Assembly (NCBI GenBank): GCA_964590515.1
Contig: CAZPZD010000004.1
Location: 23,268 to 87,267, forward strand
Source: JADFRG01 sp964590515
Lineage (GTDB): Bacteria > Chloroflexota > Anaerolineae > Anaerolineales > E44-bin32
Direction: 5' to 3'
DNA: 64,000 nt
This document shows positions 1 through 8,076 of the stretch, piece after piece (within the stretch, counting starts at the first letter, position 1; every line of letters starts with the position of its first letter). A program made the position numbers and the translations under genes. Under the pieces are notes generated by a model that worked only from the letters and a program-made list of their open reading frames with translations, did not search any database and was not told the origin of the DNA.

Positions 1-105
1 GCCAAACGGGCGGCCGTAAAGCGGAGTGCCCCGAAGCCCTCCGGGAAGCCCCGCAAGACCGCCGGGAAGTCCACGTCGCCTCGGGCGAAGAAGAAGAAGG
101 GCTAA
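1..105 (+). CDS. rplU: C-terminal tail of ribosomal protein L21 (partial)
   Basis: The frame is open from the first base and ends in TAA at 103-105, giving 34 residues very rich in Lys, Arg, Ala and Pro. It stops 4 bp before the start of rpmA. L21 directly upstream of L27 is one of the most conserved bacterial gene orders, and basic C-terminal extensions of L21 are common, so L21 is the natural reading. The globular domain lies outside the window, so identity rests on context only. Confidence 0.5.
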   Translation, partial: AKRAAVKRSAPKPSGKPRKTAGKSTSPRAKKKKG

Positions 106-109
106 TCCA

Positions 110-379
110 ATGGCACACAAGAAAGGCGGAGGATCCACCCGCAACGGCCGAGACAGCCACTCCCAGCGTCTGGGAGTCAAGCGATACGCCGGCGAATACC
201 TGCGTTCTGGCAACATCATCATCCGCCAGCGCGGAAGTCGGATCCATCCGGGGTTGAATGTCGACAAAGGCGGAGACGATACGCTCTTCGCTACGGCCGA
301 TGGCGTATTGAAGTTTGATTTCGGGCCCGGCGGGCGCAGGCGGGCCAATGTCATTCCACAAACGGAGATCGTCCAGTGA
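110..379 (+). CDS. rpmA: 50S ribosomal protein L27
   Basis: 89 residues beginning [16 protein letters not shown], the classic L27 N-terminus whose flexible tail reaches the peptidyl-transferase centre. No cleavable N-terminal extension of the Firmicutes kind is present. The body ([29 protein letters not shown]-like segment) is canonical and the length is normal. ATG at 110 is chosen over an upstream in-frame ATG because it restores the canonical N-terminus. It lies between the L21 tail and L31 and overlaps the L31 start by 4 bp. Confidence 0.97.
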   Translation: MAHKKGGGSTRNGRDSHSQRLGVKRYAGEYLRSGNIIIRQRGSRIHPGLNVDKGGDDTLFATADGVLKFDFGPGGRRRANVIPQTEIVQ

Positions 380-849
380 GACCAGGCATTCATCCCAATT
401 ACTTCCCGAACGCAACGGTGGTTTGTTCTTGTGGCAATACCTGGACCACCGGGTCAACGATCGAGATGATTCACACCGATGTCTGTTCCAACTGTCATCC
501 CTTCTATACCGGCGAACAGCGGATTGTCGACACCGAAGGCCAGGTTGACCGCTTCTATCGGAAGCTCGAAGCCCGCCAAGGCTACCTAGAGGAGATTCGG
601 GAGCGGGAGGTGGCGCGCACTTCGCCCTCGATCCCGATCTCCGAGTTGGAATTGGGTAAGCGCGCAGAGCAGGCGCTGGCCCAGGCCGGGATTACTCAGG
701 TCGGCCAGGCGCTTGCGCTCATGGAGCAAGGGGACCTTGCCATCTTGGCGATTGAGAACTTTGGTCGCAAGAGCCTGGCCGACTTGAAGCGTCGGCTCAA
801 AGCGCGAGGTTTCGAACTCCCCACCGCGGCAATGGAGCCGCAGGTGTAG
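376..849 (+). CDS. rpmE: Ribosomal protein L31 fused to an RNA polymerase alpha-CTD-like domain
   Basis: 157 residues, about twice the usual L31 length. Residues 1-65 are zinc-type L31 (start MRPGIHPNY; Cys17, Cys19, Cys37, Cys40). Residues 70-85 are a charged linker. Residues 86-149 match the helix-hairpin-helix fold of the RNA polymerase alpha C-terminal domain: IPISELEL, then [11 protein letters not shown], then the diagnostic [12 protein letters not shown] and a closing GFELP. The GTG start overlaps the rpmA stop by 4 bp, so translation is probably coupled. A good terminator follows at 882-909. The L31 call is secure; the alpha-CTD call comes from reading motifs and is strong but untested. 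What the extension binds (DNA UP elements, RNA polymerase factors, or nothing) is unknown. Confidence 0.92.
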   Translation: MRPGIHPNYFPNATVVCSCGNTWTTGSTIEMIHTDVCSNCHPFYTGEQRIVDTEGQVDRFYRKLEARQGYLEEIREREVARTSPSIPISELELGKRAEQALAQAGITQVGQALALMEQGDLAILAIENFGRKSLADLKRRLKARGFELPTAAMEPQV

Positions 850-881
850 CTCACCGGTCCATTCCGGCATGAAGTAGACTC

Positions 882-909
882 AAGGCAGGTGCACCCGCAC
901 CTGCCTTTT
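882..909 (+). terminator. Rho-independent terminator after the L27-L31 operon
   Basis: An 11-bp perfect stem AAGGCAGGTGC / GCACCTGCCTT with loop ACCC, followed by TTT. It lies between rpmE and tdk, and separates the ribosomal operon from the nucleotide salvage operon. Confidence 0.85.
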
Positions 910-932
910 CGTTCAGAGGAGAGATCAAACGG

Positions 933-1493
933 TTGACCGGTTCAATTGAAGTCATCACCGGGTCGATGTTCAGCGGGAAGACCGATGAACTGATCCGCCG
1001 TCTGCGTCGGGCGACGATCGCCCGGCAGCAAGTTCAAGTATTTAAACCGCAGGTGGACACCCGCTATCAGTCGGACAGAGTGACCTCTCATGCCGGGGGT
1101 CAATTCGAGGCGACTCCGGTGGCCAAGGCGGACCAGATTCCGGGGCTGGTGGCAGCCGAGTCAACCGTTGTGGCATTTGATGAGGCGCAGTTCTTCGATC
1201 CGAACATCATTGAAGTGTGCCGGGAATTGGCCGATCGAGGATTGCGGGTGATTGTGGCCGGATTGGACACCGACTTCCGCGGCGACCCGTTCGGCCCGGT
1301 GCCGGTCTTGATGGCGGTTGGCGAACGGGTGGACAAGCTGCAGGCGATCTGCATGGTCTGCGGGGAGGCCGCCAGTCGGACCCAACGGCTGATTGACGGC
1401 AGGCCGGCCCGCGCCTCGGATCCGGTGATCGCGGTGGGGGCCAGCGAGCTGTACGAAGCACGCTGCCGCAAGCATCACGAGGTACCTGGATGA
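933..1493 (+). CDS. tdk: Thymidine kinase (type II)
   Basis: 186 residues. Phosphorylates thymidine to dTMP in pyrimidine salvage. The P-loop GSMFSGKT is at residues 10-17, the DEAQFF segment with the catalytic Glu at 83-88, and a zinc site is formed by Cys140, Cys143, Cys178 and nearby His. The lasso region (around [20 protein letters not shown]) is intact. The TTG start at 933 is chosen for the GAGGAGAG ribosome site about 10 bp upstream and because it gives the usual short N-terminus. Stop overlaps the hpt start (ATGA). Confidence 0.96.
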   Translation: MTGSIEVITGSMFSGKTDELIRRLRRATIARQQVQVFKPQVDTRYQSDRVTSHAGGQFEATPVAKADQIPGLVAAESTVVAFDEAQFFDPNIIEVCRELADRGLRVIVAGLDTDFRGDPFGPVPVLMAVGERVDKLQAICMVCGEAASRTQRLIDGRPARASDPVIAVGASELYEARCRKHHEVPG

Positions 1494-2056
1494 GAGACTA
1501 TCGCGAGTTCCTGGATGAGATCCTGATTAGCGAGGAACAACTTCAATCGCGAATTCAACAGCTCGGGGTCGAGATCAGCCGGGACTACATCGATCAGGAC
1601 CTCCTGCTGATTTGCGTCCTGCGGGGAGGAGTGCTCTTTCTCGCCGACCTGATGAGGAACATCAGCGTCCCGCTCAGCATCGATTTCATGGCGGTCTCCT
1701 CCTACGGTGCCGGCTCCCGGCAGTCGAAAGGCCAGGTGCGAATCTCACTGGACCTTACGACTTCGATCGAGGAGCGCAATGTCCTTTTGGTCGAAGACAT
1801 TATTGACAGCGGGCACACGATCGCCTCGGTACTGGAGATGCTCAGCCTCCGTCGGCCGAGCAGCCTGCGGGTCTGCGCCCTACTCGACAAGGCCGACCGG
1901 CGGGAGGTCGTCGTCCCGATCCACTATCGGGGTTTCATCATCCCAAACAAGTTCGTCTTCGGTTACGGGCTCGACCTCGACGAATACTATCGAAATCTGC
2001 CGTTCGTCGGGGTCCTGCGGCCGGACAAAGCTTCCGAGCTTGACCAAGCTGGTTGA
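1490..2056 (+). CDS. hpt: Hypoxanthine-guanine phosphoribosyltransferase
   Basis: 188 residues, normal length for the family. It makes IMP/GMP from hypoxanthine/guanine and PRPP. The PRPP loop [13 protein letters not shown] lies near residues 98-110, the pyrophosphate-binding CVLRGG near residue 43, and the flexible-loop SYG near 70. The C-terminal [16 protein letters not shown] is characteristic of the HPRT subclass. ATG overlaps the tdk stop by 4 bp, so the two salvage kinases/transferases are co-translated. Confidence 0.96.
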   Translation: MRDYREFLDEILISEEQLQSRIQQLGVEISRDYIDQDLLLICVLRGGVLFLADLMRNISVPLSIDFMAVSSYGAGSRQSKGQVRISLDLTTSIEERNVLLVEDIIDSGHTIASVLEMLSLRRPSSLRVCALLDKADRREVVVPIHYRGFIIPNKFVFGYGLDLDEYYRNLPFVGVLRPDKASELDQAG

Positions 2057-3530
2057 GCAGCTCATCCAACCGGAGATCCTGAGCCTACTGCTCCGGCATG
2101 CTGGGGACCGGGAGATCTGGCTGGTGGGCGGCGCACTGCGGGACCATTTCTTGGGTCGCTCCAGACCTGACCTCGATTTCGTGGTCGATCGCGAGGCGAC
2201 CACCTTGGCCCGGCTGCTGTCGGACGATTTGCACGCCGGCTTCCATTCCCTGGACGACGAACGCGATGCGGCCAGAGTCAGCCTACCCGACCAGGCTGGG
2301 ACTCTCGACTTCGTCCGGAGAGCTGGATCCTCGATTGAAACCGATCTAAGGGAGCGAGACTTCACGATCAACGCGCTCGCGTTGGCACTGGTAGGCGCCG
2401 AGCGCTTGATCGACCCGTTGGGGGGCCTGCAGGACCTGAAGGACAAGCGACTGCGCCCGTGTTCAGCAGAGGCCATCGCCCGTGACCCGGTCCGCGCCCT
2501 GCGGGCCGTTCGCTTGGCGGCCGAGCTCGGGCTGCGCATGGAGCCCGAAGCGGTCGAACAGGTCCGAGCCGCGGGCGACCAGCTGGGGGGGGTTTCGGCC
2601 GAGCGAATTCGGGATGAGTTCATGAGGATGCTCGAACCGTCCATTGCCCGAACCGCAGTTCGCTTGCTGGATCATCTGGGGCTGCTCATCCGAGTCTGTC
2701 CGGAGCTCGACCAGCTCCCTGGCTCCGATCCTTCGAGTCGAGAACGTAGCCTATCGACCCTGGACCGGCTTGCGGAGCTTGTGCACCTGTTGGGTCTGCG
2801 AACAGACCGGCAACGGATTGGGAACCTGGCATTGGCCGAAGTCGCGCTCCAACTGGGAAGCTACCGGACGGGCCTCAGTGCCCACCTGGAGGGCCGGCTG
2901 CGCGGTGGGCGGCGGGTCGCCCAACTCTTGAGCCTGGCGGCGCTCTACTTGCCGAGCGAGAGTAGTTCCGAGCAGAGCGCGGCTGCGGCCGCCTCCGGAT
3001 CGGCAGAGCTCGCCCTTCGGCGCGGATTGGCGTTGCGACTCAGCCGCCCGGAGGCTATTCGGATTCAGACCATCGTCCTCAACTTCCGGTGGCTTGTGAA
3101 TTTTTCGACCTCCGGGCCGCCCAGCGACGGCGAGGTCTATCGTTTCTTTCGGGCCAGCGGGGAGGCCGGGATCGAGCTGGTTTTGTTGTACCTGGCAGTC
3201 TCACTGGCCGAGCTGGGTTCGGCTCCAGAGCCCGTGGAGTGGAGGTCAAGGATTGGAATCGCTCGGACCCTCTTCCAAGCCTGGTTTGAGCGCGGGGATC
3301 TGGTGGTAACACCGCGTAAGCTGATATCCGGCGATGAGCTCGCGAGTGCGTTGGGTCTGCCGGCTGGAAAGATTATCGGGGATCTGCTGGAAGCGATTCG
3401 AGAGGCCCAAGCCGAGGGCCGGGTCCACGACCGGGACTCGGCGCTTCAGTTGGCCCGAGTAGAGCTGGAATCCGACCGGGCTCGGCTGCCGATCGGGAGG
3501 CCTTCGGGCGTCACGGGTAAACCTCAGTGA
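2040..3530 (+). CDS. cca: CCA tRNA nucleotidyltransferase / poly(A) polymerase family protein
   Basis: About 496 residues. Class II nucleotidyltransferase that adds or repairs the tRNA 3' CCA end (or adds A only). Visible motifs: LVGGALRD (GG motif), PDLDFVVD (metal-binding Asp pair), RDFTINALA, and DPVRALRAVRLAAEL followed by the EIR-like SAERIRDEF. No HD domain is evident; the last 230 residues are poorly recognisable head/body helices. The start is uncertain: TTG at 2040 overlaps hpt by 17 bp, with CTG 2049 as alternative; the open frame extends further upstream inside hpt but that part has no family similarity. Whether it does full CCA or only A addition cannot be read from sequence. Confidence 0.85.
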   Translation: MTKLVEQLIQPEILSLLLRHAGDREIWLVGGALRDHFLGRSRPDLDFVVDREATTLARLLSDDLHAGFHSLDDERDAARVSLPDQAGTLDFVRRAGSSIETDLRERDFTINALALALVGAERLIDPLGGLQDLKDKRLRPCSAEAIARDPVRALRAVRLAAELGLRMEPEAVEQVRAAGDQLGGVSAERIRDEFMRMLEPSIARTAVRLLDHLGLLIRVCPELDQLPGSDPSSRERSLSTLDRLAELVHLLGLRTDRQRIGNLALAEVALQLGSYRTGLSAHLEGRLRGGRRVAQLLSLAALYLPSESSSEQSAAAAASGSAELALRRGLALRLSRPEAIRIQTIVLNFRWLVNFSTSGPPSDGEVYRFFRASGEAGIELVLLYLAVSLAELGSAPEPVEWRSRIGIARTLFQAWFERGDLVVTPRKLISGDELASALGLPAGKIIGDLLEAIREAQAEGRVHDRDSALQLARVELESDRARLPIGRPSGVTGKPQ

Positions 3531-3747
3531 GGGCGGGTTCGAAGAAACAACGGCAGTGCAGCGGATGAGAACAACCAGAAGTAGGCAGTCCCGGGACCGT
3601 CGCTTTCTCGTATTCCCCTTCCTGCTCCCGGCAAGCCGGGCAGGCATCGTGAGCGACGATAACCCGAATGCGGCTCACCCGCGGGTTGTCCCGCATTCGG
3701 GAAAGGGCTACCTCCTGGGGGCTGTCCATCGATTCAGGCGAGAACAT
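3511..3747 (-). CDS. Small cysteine/histidine-rich protein with CxxC and HxLHCRC motif
   Basis: 78 residues, ATG start. The C-terminal half has HDACPACREQEG, then GCSHPLHCRC FFEP. A CxxC followed by a HPxCRC-type motif is the signature found at the end of phage Mu gpF-like minor head proteins and related MuF-type modules, where it appears as a stand-alone structural or metal site. A TACAAT box lies 11 nt upstream of the ATG on the same strand, supporting a real short gene. Its 3' end overlaps cca by 20 bp head-on. Function unknown; a metal-binding role is inference. Confidence 0.6.
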   Translation of the reverse strand: MFSPESMDSPQEVALSRMRDNPRVSRIRVIVAHDACPACREQEGEYEKATVPGLPTSGCSHPLHCRCFFEPALTEVYP

Positions 3748-3758
3748 GTGCGTTGCGG

Positions 3759-3764
3759 ATTGTA
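3759..3764 (-). promoter_or_regulatory. -10 box (TACAAT) of the small CxxC/HCRC protein
   Basis: TACAAT on the minus strand, 11 nt from the ATG at 3747, so the transcript would have only a few leader bases. No clear -35 was found. Confidence 0.45.
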
Positions 3765-3782
3765 CACCTCAGCCGGTCCGAG

Positions 3783-4940
3783 ATGACCCGAGCCGTTCTG
3801 CACGTCGACCTTGATGCGTTTTTCTGCTCGGTAGAAGAACTGCTGGCACCTGAACTCAAGGGGCAGGCCTTTGCTGTGGGCGGACGGCCGGAGGGGAGGG
3901 GAGTCGTGGCCTCGGCCTCCTACGCCGCTCGAAATTTCGGGGTTCGATCGGCGATGCCGATGGCCCAGGCCGTGCGGTTGTGTCCCGGGCTGCGGATTGT
4001 CCGACCGCGGCACGGAGAGTATTCGGACCATTCAGAACGCGTGATTCAGTATTTGCGTGACTCGGTTCCGGTCGTTGAACAGATCTCGATAGACGAGGCA
4101 TTCCTGGATGCGAGCGACGACCCGCGGGGAGGCTCGGGCGTGGCCAAGCAGATGCAGACCGAAATCGGCGATCGGTTTGGCCTGCCAAGTTCCTGGGGGA
4201 TAGCCAGCAATAAGCTGGTCGCCAAGATCGCCACGGAAGTCGGCAAGCCCGGCGGGCTGATCGCCGTTCCCGGCGGCTCGGAGGCCCAGTTCCTCGCCCC
4301 GCTTCCGGTTGGCATGCTCTGGGGCATCGGCCCTAAGACTGAGGCCCGGCTGGCGGAGCTCGAGATTCGGACCATCGGCCAGTTGGCCCGCCTCTCGGCG
4401 GATCGGCTCGGAGCGACACTTGGAGATTGGGGCACAGAACTTGCAGTCAGGGCCCAGGGACTGGACGACCGGCCTGTCGAGGATTCCTATGAACCGCGAT
4501 CGGTCTCCGCAGAGCAGACCTTTGCAAAGGATGTTTCATCCGAACCGAAACTGCGCCGCTGTTTGCTGGAATCAAGCGAAAGAGTAGGCCGGCGGTTGCG
4601 CCGAGCCGAGTTGGCCGGATCGACGGTCCGGATCAAACTGCGCTGGCCGGACTTTGCCACGATCAGCAGGCAAGTTCGGCTGGCTCAGCCAACGGACCAG
4701 GACCAGGAGATCTTTCGGGCCGCCTGGTCGCTGTTTCAGGCCAACTGGCGCCGCGGCCGGGCGGTCCGTTTGCTCGGGGTGGGCGTGTCGGATTTGGGTG
4801 CACCCCTGCGCCAGCTTGAGCTATTCGACCGGGCCTGGGAGCACGACCGGAAGCTATTGCAAGCGATCGACCGGCTGCGGGCCAAGTATGGTTCGGATGT
4901 GTTGACCCGCGCCGGCGAGTGGGCCGCCGAACAGGAATGA
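3783..4940 (+). CDS. dinB: Y-family DNA polymerase IV
   Basis: 385 residues. Translesion DNA polymerase. Catalytic motifs are HVDLDAFFCSVEE near residue 8 and SIDEAFLD near residue 104; SYAARNFGVRSAMPM is the finger segment, and GIGPKTEARL is the thumb helix-hairpin-helix. A little-finger domain follows (residues about 240-350). The C-terminal beta-clamp motif is plausible at QLELF near residue 355. ATG 3783 is preferred over an in-frame TTG 30 bp upstream because MTRAVLHVDLDAFF matches the family N-terminus. It is divergent from the small CxxC gene, and stands alone on its strand. Confidence 0.95.
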   Translation: MTRAVLHVDLDAFFCSVEELLAPELKGQAFAVGGRPEGRGVVASASYAARNFGVRSAMPMAQAVRLCPGLRIVRPRHGEYSDHSERVIQYLRDSVPVVEQISIDEAFLDASDDPRGGSGVAKQMQTEIGDRFGLPSSWGIASNKLVAKIATEVGKPGGLIAVPGGSEAQFLAPLPVGMLWGIGPKTEARLAELEIRTIGQLARLSADRLGATLGDWGTELAVRAQGLDDRPVEDSYEPRSVSAEQTFAKDVSSEPKLRRCLLESSERVGRRLRRAELAGSTVRIKLRWPDFATISRQVRLAQPTDQDQEIFRAAWSLFQANWRRGRAVRLLGVGVSDLGAPLRQLELFDRAWEHDRKLLQAIDRLRAKYGSDVLTRAGEWAAEQE

Positions 4941-4990
4941 GCGGAGATTACCGGCACGAACGCCGGGCGAGGGTGCAGGATGACTGAGCA

Positions 4991-6091
4991 ATGACCCTGC
5001 TTGGCAAGGGCTACTATATCTGGCAGATCTGGAACTGCGAGGGGGGTGATCCGAGCGCGATCGCCGCCAAGGCGAAGTCCGCCGGCCTCTCGCATGTTCT
5101 AGTGAAGATCGCGGATGGGACGCTGTTGTACAACGTGGACAAGAACACCAAGCATGACCTGGTGCCGCCGCTCATCGCCGCCTGTCGGAAGGAGGGCATC
5201 CAAGTTTGGGGCTGGCATTACATCCGTGGCAGTAACCCGATCGGAGAGGCCCGGATCGCCGTGCAGCGTAGTCTGGAGCTGGGGGTGGATGGTTATGTCA
5301 TCGATGCCGAGGGGGAATTTCAGACCGGCAAGAAGCAATCCTCCGCACGCCGCTTCATGCAGGAGCTTCGCGCGGGTCTGCCGAACCTCCCGGTGGCCCT
5401 CAGCACCTACCGCTTCCCAAAACGCCACACTCCATTCCCATTCGCCGAATTTCTAGAGGGTTGCGATTACGCCATGCCGCAGGTGTATTACGAGGAAGCT
5501 CATAATCCGGAGGCCCAACTGGAGTTGTGCGTCGAGCAATATCTTGCCCTGAACCCAGCTCGACCGATCATCCCGACTGCCCCGACCTACGGCCGCGGTA
5601 GCTGGCGGCCGACCGCGGACGAGACCACTCGGTTTCTTGCCAAGGCCAAGGAACTTGGCCTGAGCGCGGCCAACGCCTGGAGCTGGGATGTCGCCTCGCG
5701 CGATGCATACAGCGACCTGTGGGCCGCAGTGGCGGCGTTCGAGTGGCCCACCCAACCACCGGTTGCCGACATGCCGGAGCGACTGGTCGGCCGGCTGAAT
5801 GAGGGCGACATCAATTTGGTGGCAGGTCTCTACGCCGAAAATGCGGCTCATGTCACCGGGCAGCGGATGGTATTCTCGCGGAGCGCAATCGCCGACTGGT
5901 ATCGCCAGCTACTTGGTGAATTGCTCCCAGGGGGAGAATTCGCAATCACCGGAAAAGCGGGATCCGGCTCAACTCGCCATTACACGTGGACCGCCCGCAG
6001 TCCGAAGGGGCAGGTCTTGGATGGCAACGACACTCTGGGGCTCCGCGAAGAACGGATTCAGTTCCACTTCAGCTACTTTACAATTCGCTAA
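4991..6091 (+). CDS. TIM-barrel glycoside-hydrolase-like protein with C-terminal NTF2/SnoaL-like domain
   Basis: 366 residues, no signal peptide. Residues 1-250 read as a (beta/alpha)8 barrel: KGYYIWQIW, HVLVKIADG, QVWGWHYI, DGYVIDAEGEF (paired acids at the end of a strand), VALSTYRFP, YAMPQVYYE and a final NAWSWDVA. This resembles GH25-like or putative polysaccharide-hydrolase barrels seen in Chloroflexota and actinobacteria. Residues 258-366 read as an NTF2/SnoaL-like fold (ERLVGRLNEGDINLVAGLYAENA, then a beta-sheet ending in FHFSYFTIR). Substrate is unknown and the two-domain assignment is from pattern reading. Confidence 0.6.
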   Translation: MTLLGKGYYIWQIWNCEGGDPSAIAAKAKSAGLSHVLVKIADGTLLYNVDKNTKHDLVPPLIAACRKEGIQVWGWHYIRGSNPIGEARIAVQRSLELGVDGYVIDAEGEFQTGKKQSSARRFMQELRAGLPNLPVALSTYRFPKRHTPFPFAEFLEGCDYAMPQVYYEEAHNPEAQLELCVEQYLALNPARPIIPTAPTYGRGSWRPTADETTRFLAKAKELGLSAANAWSWDVASRDAYSDLWAAVAAFEWPTQPPVADMPERLVGRLNEGDINLVAGLYAENAAHVTGQRMVFSRSAIADWYRQLLGELLPGGEFAITGKAGSGSTRHYTWTARSPKGQVLDGNDTLGLREERIQFHFSYFTIR

Positions 6092-6139
6092 ACTCGGCAT
6101 TCATCAACGCATGCCCTGCTGTCCAGCTCAACGGCGGCG

Positions 6140-6937
6140 ATGCTGACAAATCTCTCGATTGACCAGAGCATCGCCCTGTTCGTCGGGGTCTTGACCTTGG
6201 TGATGTTAGGCCTGATCTGGCAGGGTTACCGTCGGGTCCAGGCCGCCCAACAGCTCCCGTACTTCACCCTTCGGCAGCGCCGGCTTCGGGAAGGCTTGCG
6301 CCTGATCCTCCTGGGCACCGCGATCGGCATTCTCGGCCTGCTGACCCGCCTTTATGGCACTCAAGCGTTTCAGGTCCTGATCACTCCAACCCCCTCACTC
6401 ACTCCCACTCCCAGCTCGAGCCCGACCCCCACGGTCACAGCGACCCCTTCCATCACGCCGACCCCTTCCATCACCATGACCCCGAGCGCGACTCTGATCC
6501 CGAGCGCGACTCCGACGCCAGCTATCCCCGACGCGCTGACGGTTCTCTTTCGCGAGACTATCACCCCAAGACCGGAAGCCGTGTTCAGTCCGCTTGAGTT
6601 CAGCCTACGATTGGATCGGCTGAACCGGGCCATCGGGGCCGCAGAGGCTTTTGAGAACCCGGTCGAGATTCTCTTCGGAGCGTTCACCTACGACGCGATG
6701 AACGATGGAGTCCGCTGGACTGCCCTTTGGTACTTCGGATCAGAGATCGTGTGTTCCGAGACCAAACCCTGGGACGGGGGGACCGGGGGTTACGGGTTCA
6801 CCGAGTGTGATCCCCCCGAAGGGTTCCAGCCGGGTGAGTATGAAGTCCGAATGTTTCTGGGGGAAACCTGGAAGGTTTCGGGCCGATTCCTGATCGTCGG
6901 ATCGGTCGCTCAAGCGACCGCAACCGGAACATCCTAA
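6140..6937 (+). CDS. Membrane-anchored protein with Thr-Pro linker, function unknown
   Basis: 265 residues. Two hydrophobic helices near residues 10-27 and 53-70, then a Thr/Pro/Ser linker (about residues 80-130, TPTPSxTPTP type) and a globular C-terminal domain with FGAFTYDAMNDGVRWTALWYF, two Cys (near 201 and 214) and an Ig-like ending GEYEVRMFLGETWKVSGRFLI. The linker style is typical of exported Anaerolineae proteins. The C-terminal domain is probably outside the cell and may carry one disulfide. No family is recognised. Confidence 0.75.
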   Translation: MLTNLSIDQSIALFVGVLTLVMLGLIWQGYRRVQAAQQLPYFTLRQRRLREGLRLILLGTAIGILGLLTRLYGTQAFQVLITPTPSLTPTPSSSPTPTVTATPSITPTPSITMTPSATLIPSATPTPAIPDALTVLFRETITPRPEAVFSPLEFSLRLDRLNRAIGAAEAFENPVEILFGAFTYDAMNDGVRWTALWYFGSEIVCSETKPWDGGTGGYGFTECDPPEGFQPGEYEVRMFLGETWKVSGRFLIVGSVAQATATGTS

Positions 6938-6972
6938 CCGCCGGTCTGAAAATCGGGCCTAGGCCGTGAGGA

Positions 6973-8076
6973 TCACGGGCGGCCGTCAAGCAGAATCGCC
7001 GCTTCCATCAGCTGGACCAACGCAAGGTAGCCGCGGCGCATCGGGCGGATCTCAATGTATTCGTGCAGGGTGTGTGCCTCGCCACCTTTGGTCAGGCCGA
7101 CGCAGATTCCCGGCAACCCGCGATTGAGCGGGACGCTCGCGTCGGTCGAACCTGCTTCCAATATTCGATCGCGTTCTCCATTGAGCCGAAGTGACTCGCT
7201 CGCCGCCAGGACGAGTGGATGGTCGGTCCGCAGGTCGCCCCCGGGGCGCGAACCAACCAGCTCGAGCCTCACCGCTACCAACTCATCTTGATGTCGACTG
7301 ATGGTTTCTTGGATGCGGGCTTCGAGCTCTGCCAAGGTGCGATCAGATTCAGAACGGAGGTCGAGCTCCAGGCTGGCCTCGTCGGCGATCGTGTTAATAG
7401 AGCGCCCGCCATTCATGATCCCGATGTTCAAGGTTGTGCGAGGCTCGCGCGGCAATGGAATCCGAAGCAGTTGCTCTCCGAGCCGCAACAGTTTGTGCAG
7501 GGCGGAGGGGCGATCCCAGTGAATCCAGGCGTGCCCGCCCCGAGCCCGGGCCTGCAGCCGATAGCGGCGCACCGGCAGGGCCCGATGATAGATATGGCCT
7601 AATGCCATCCCCTCCAGGACCAAATAGGCCGCGACCGATTTCCCAAAGCGCTCGACGACCTCTATCATTCCGCGTAGGTTACCCAACCCCTCCTCGCACA
7701 CATTGGCAACCAACCAAATGTCGCCGGCCGGCCGTCGATCCCGGAGGTCGAACGCCAGCTCCACCAGGGCGGCCAGGGCGACCGCATTGTCGCCGACCCC
7801 TGGGCCCGTGAGCCGGGTCCGGGACCGTCGGTGAGCGAGATCGGTGGCGGGAGAGAACACGCTGTCCAGATGCGCCGACACGACCAGCGGTGGGCGACCA
7901 TTGCCGGGAACTCGGACATAGAGGTTGCCGAGTGGGCTGATCTCGATTTCCCGTAGGCCTGCAGTTCGGAATTCCTTCATCAAGTAACGTGCTCGCTCCG
8001 CCTCCCCGAAGGTAGGTGCCGGGATGCCCTGCACGGTCAGCGTCCGTTGGATCCAGCGCTCCAGGTCCATGCTCAA
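6973..8076 (-). CDS. M20-family metallopeptidase
   Basis: 367 residues. Two-zinc amidohydrolase/peptidase. Metal ligands are visible in order: VVSAHLDSVF (His, Asp), GVGDNAVAL (bridging Asp), NVCEEGLGN (catalytic Glu pair), VLEGM and the C-terminal GGEAHTLHEY His. The lid domain between about residues 175 and 285 contains ARGGHAWIHWDRPSA and NIGIMNGGRSINTIADEA, typical of the M20 dimerisation domain. Substrate (peptide, N-acyl amino acid or similar) cannot be read. ATG at 8076 overlaps the stop of the upstream PfkB kinase by 4 bp. Confidence 0.92.
   Translation of the reverse strand: MSMDLERWIQRTLTVQGIPAPTFGEAERARYLMKEFRTAGLREIEISPLGNLYVRVPGNGRPPLVVSAHLDSVFSPATDLAHRRSRTRLTGPGVGDNAVALAALVELAFDLRDRRPAGDIWLVANVCEEGLGNLRGMIEVVERFGKSVAAYLVLEGMALGHIYHRALPVRRYRLQARARGGHAWIHWDRPSALHKLLRLGEQLLRIPLPREPRTTLNIGIMNGGRSINTIADEASLELDLRSESDRTLAELEARIQETISRHQDELVAVRLELVGSRPGGDLRTDHPLVLAASESLRLNGERDRILEAGSTDASVPLNRGLPGICVGLTKGGEAHTLHEYIEIRPMRRGYLALVQLMEAAILLDGRP

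Noticed and set aside
1880..2644. A 254-codon minus-strand open frame
   Set aside because: Antisense to hpt and cca; Ser/Arg-rich shadow composition.
2040..3530. An N-terminally extended cca start inside hpt
   Set aside because: The extra 110 residues are in the shadow of hpt and have no nucleotidyltransferase similarity.
3735..3765. LexA-like box near dinB (GAACATGTGCGTT)
   Set aside because: The half-sites have the wrong spacing and are imperfect, and the Chloroflexota LexA site for this lineage is unknown.
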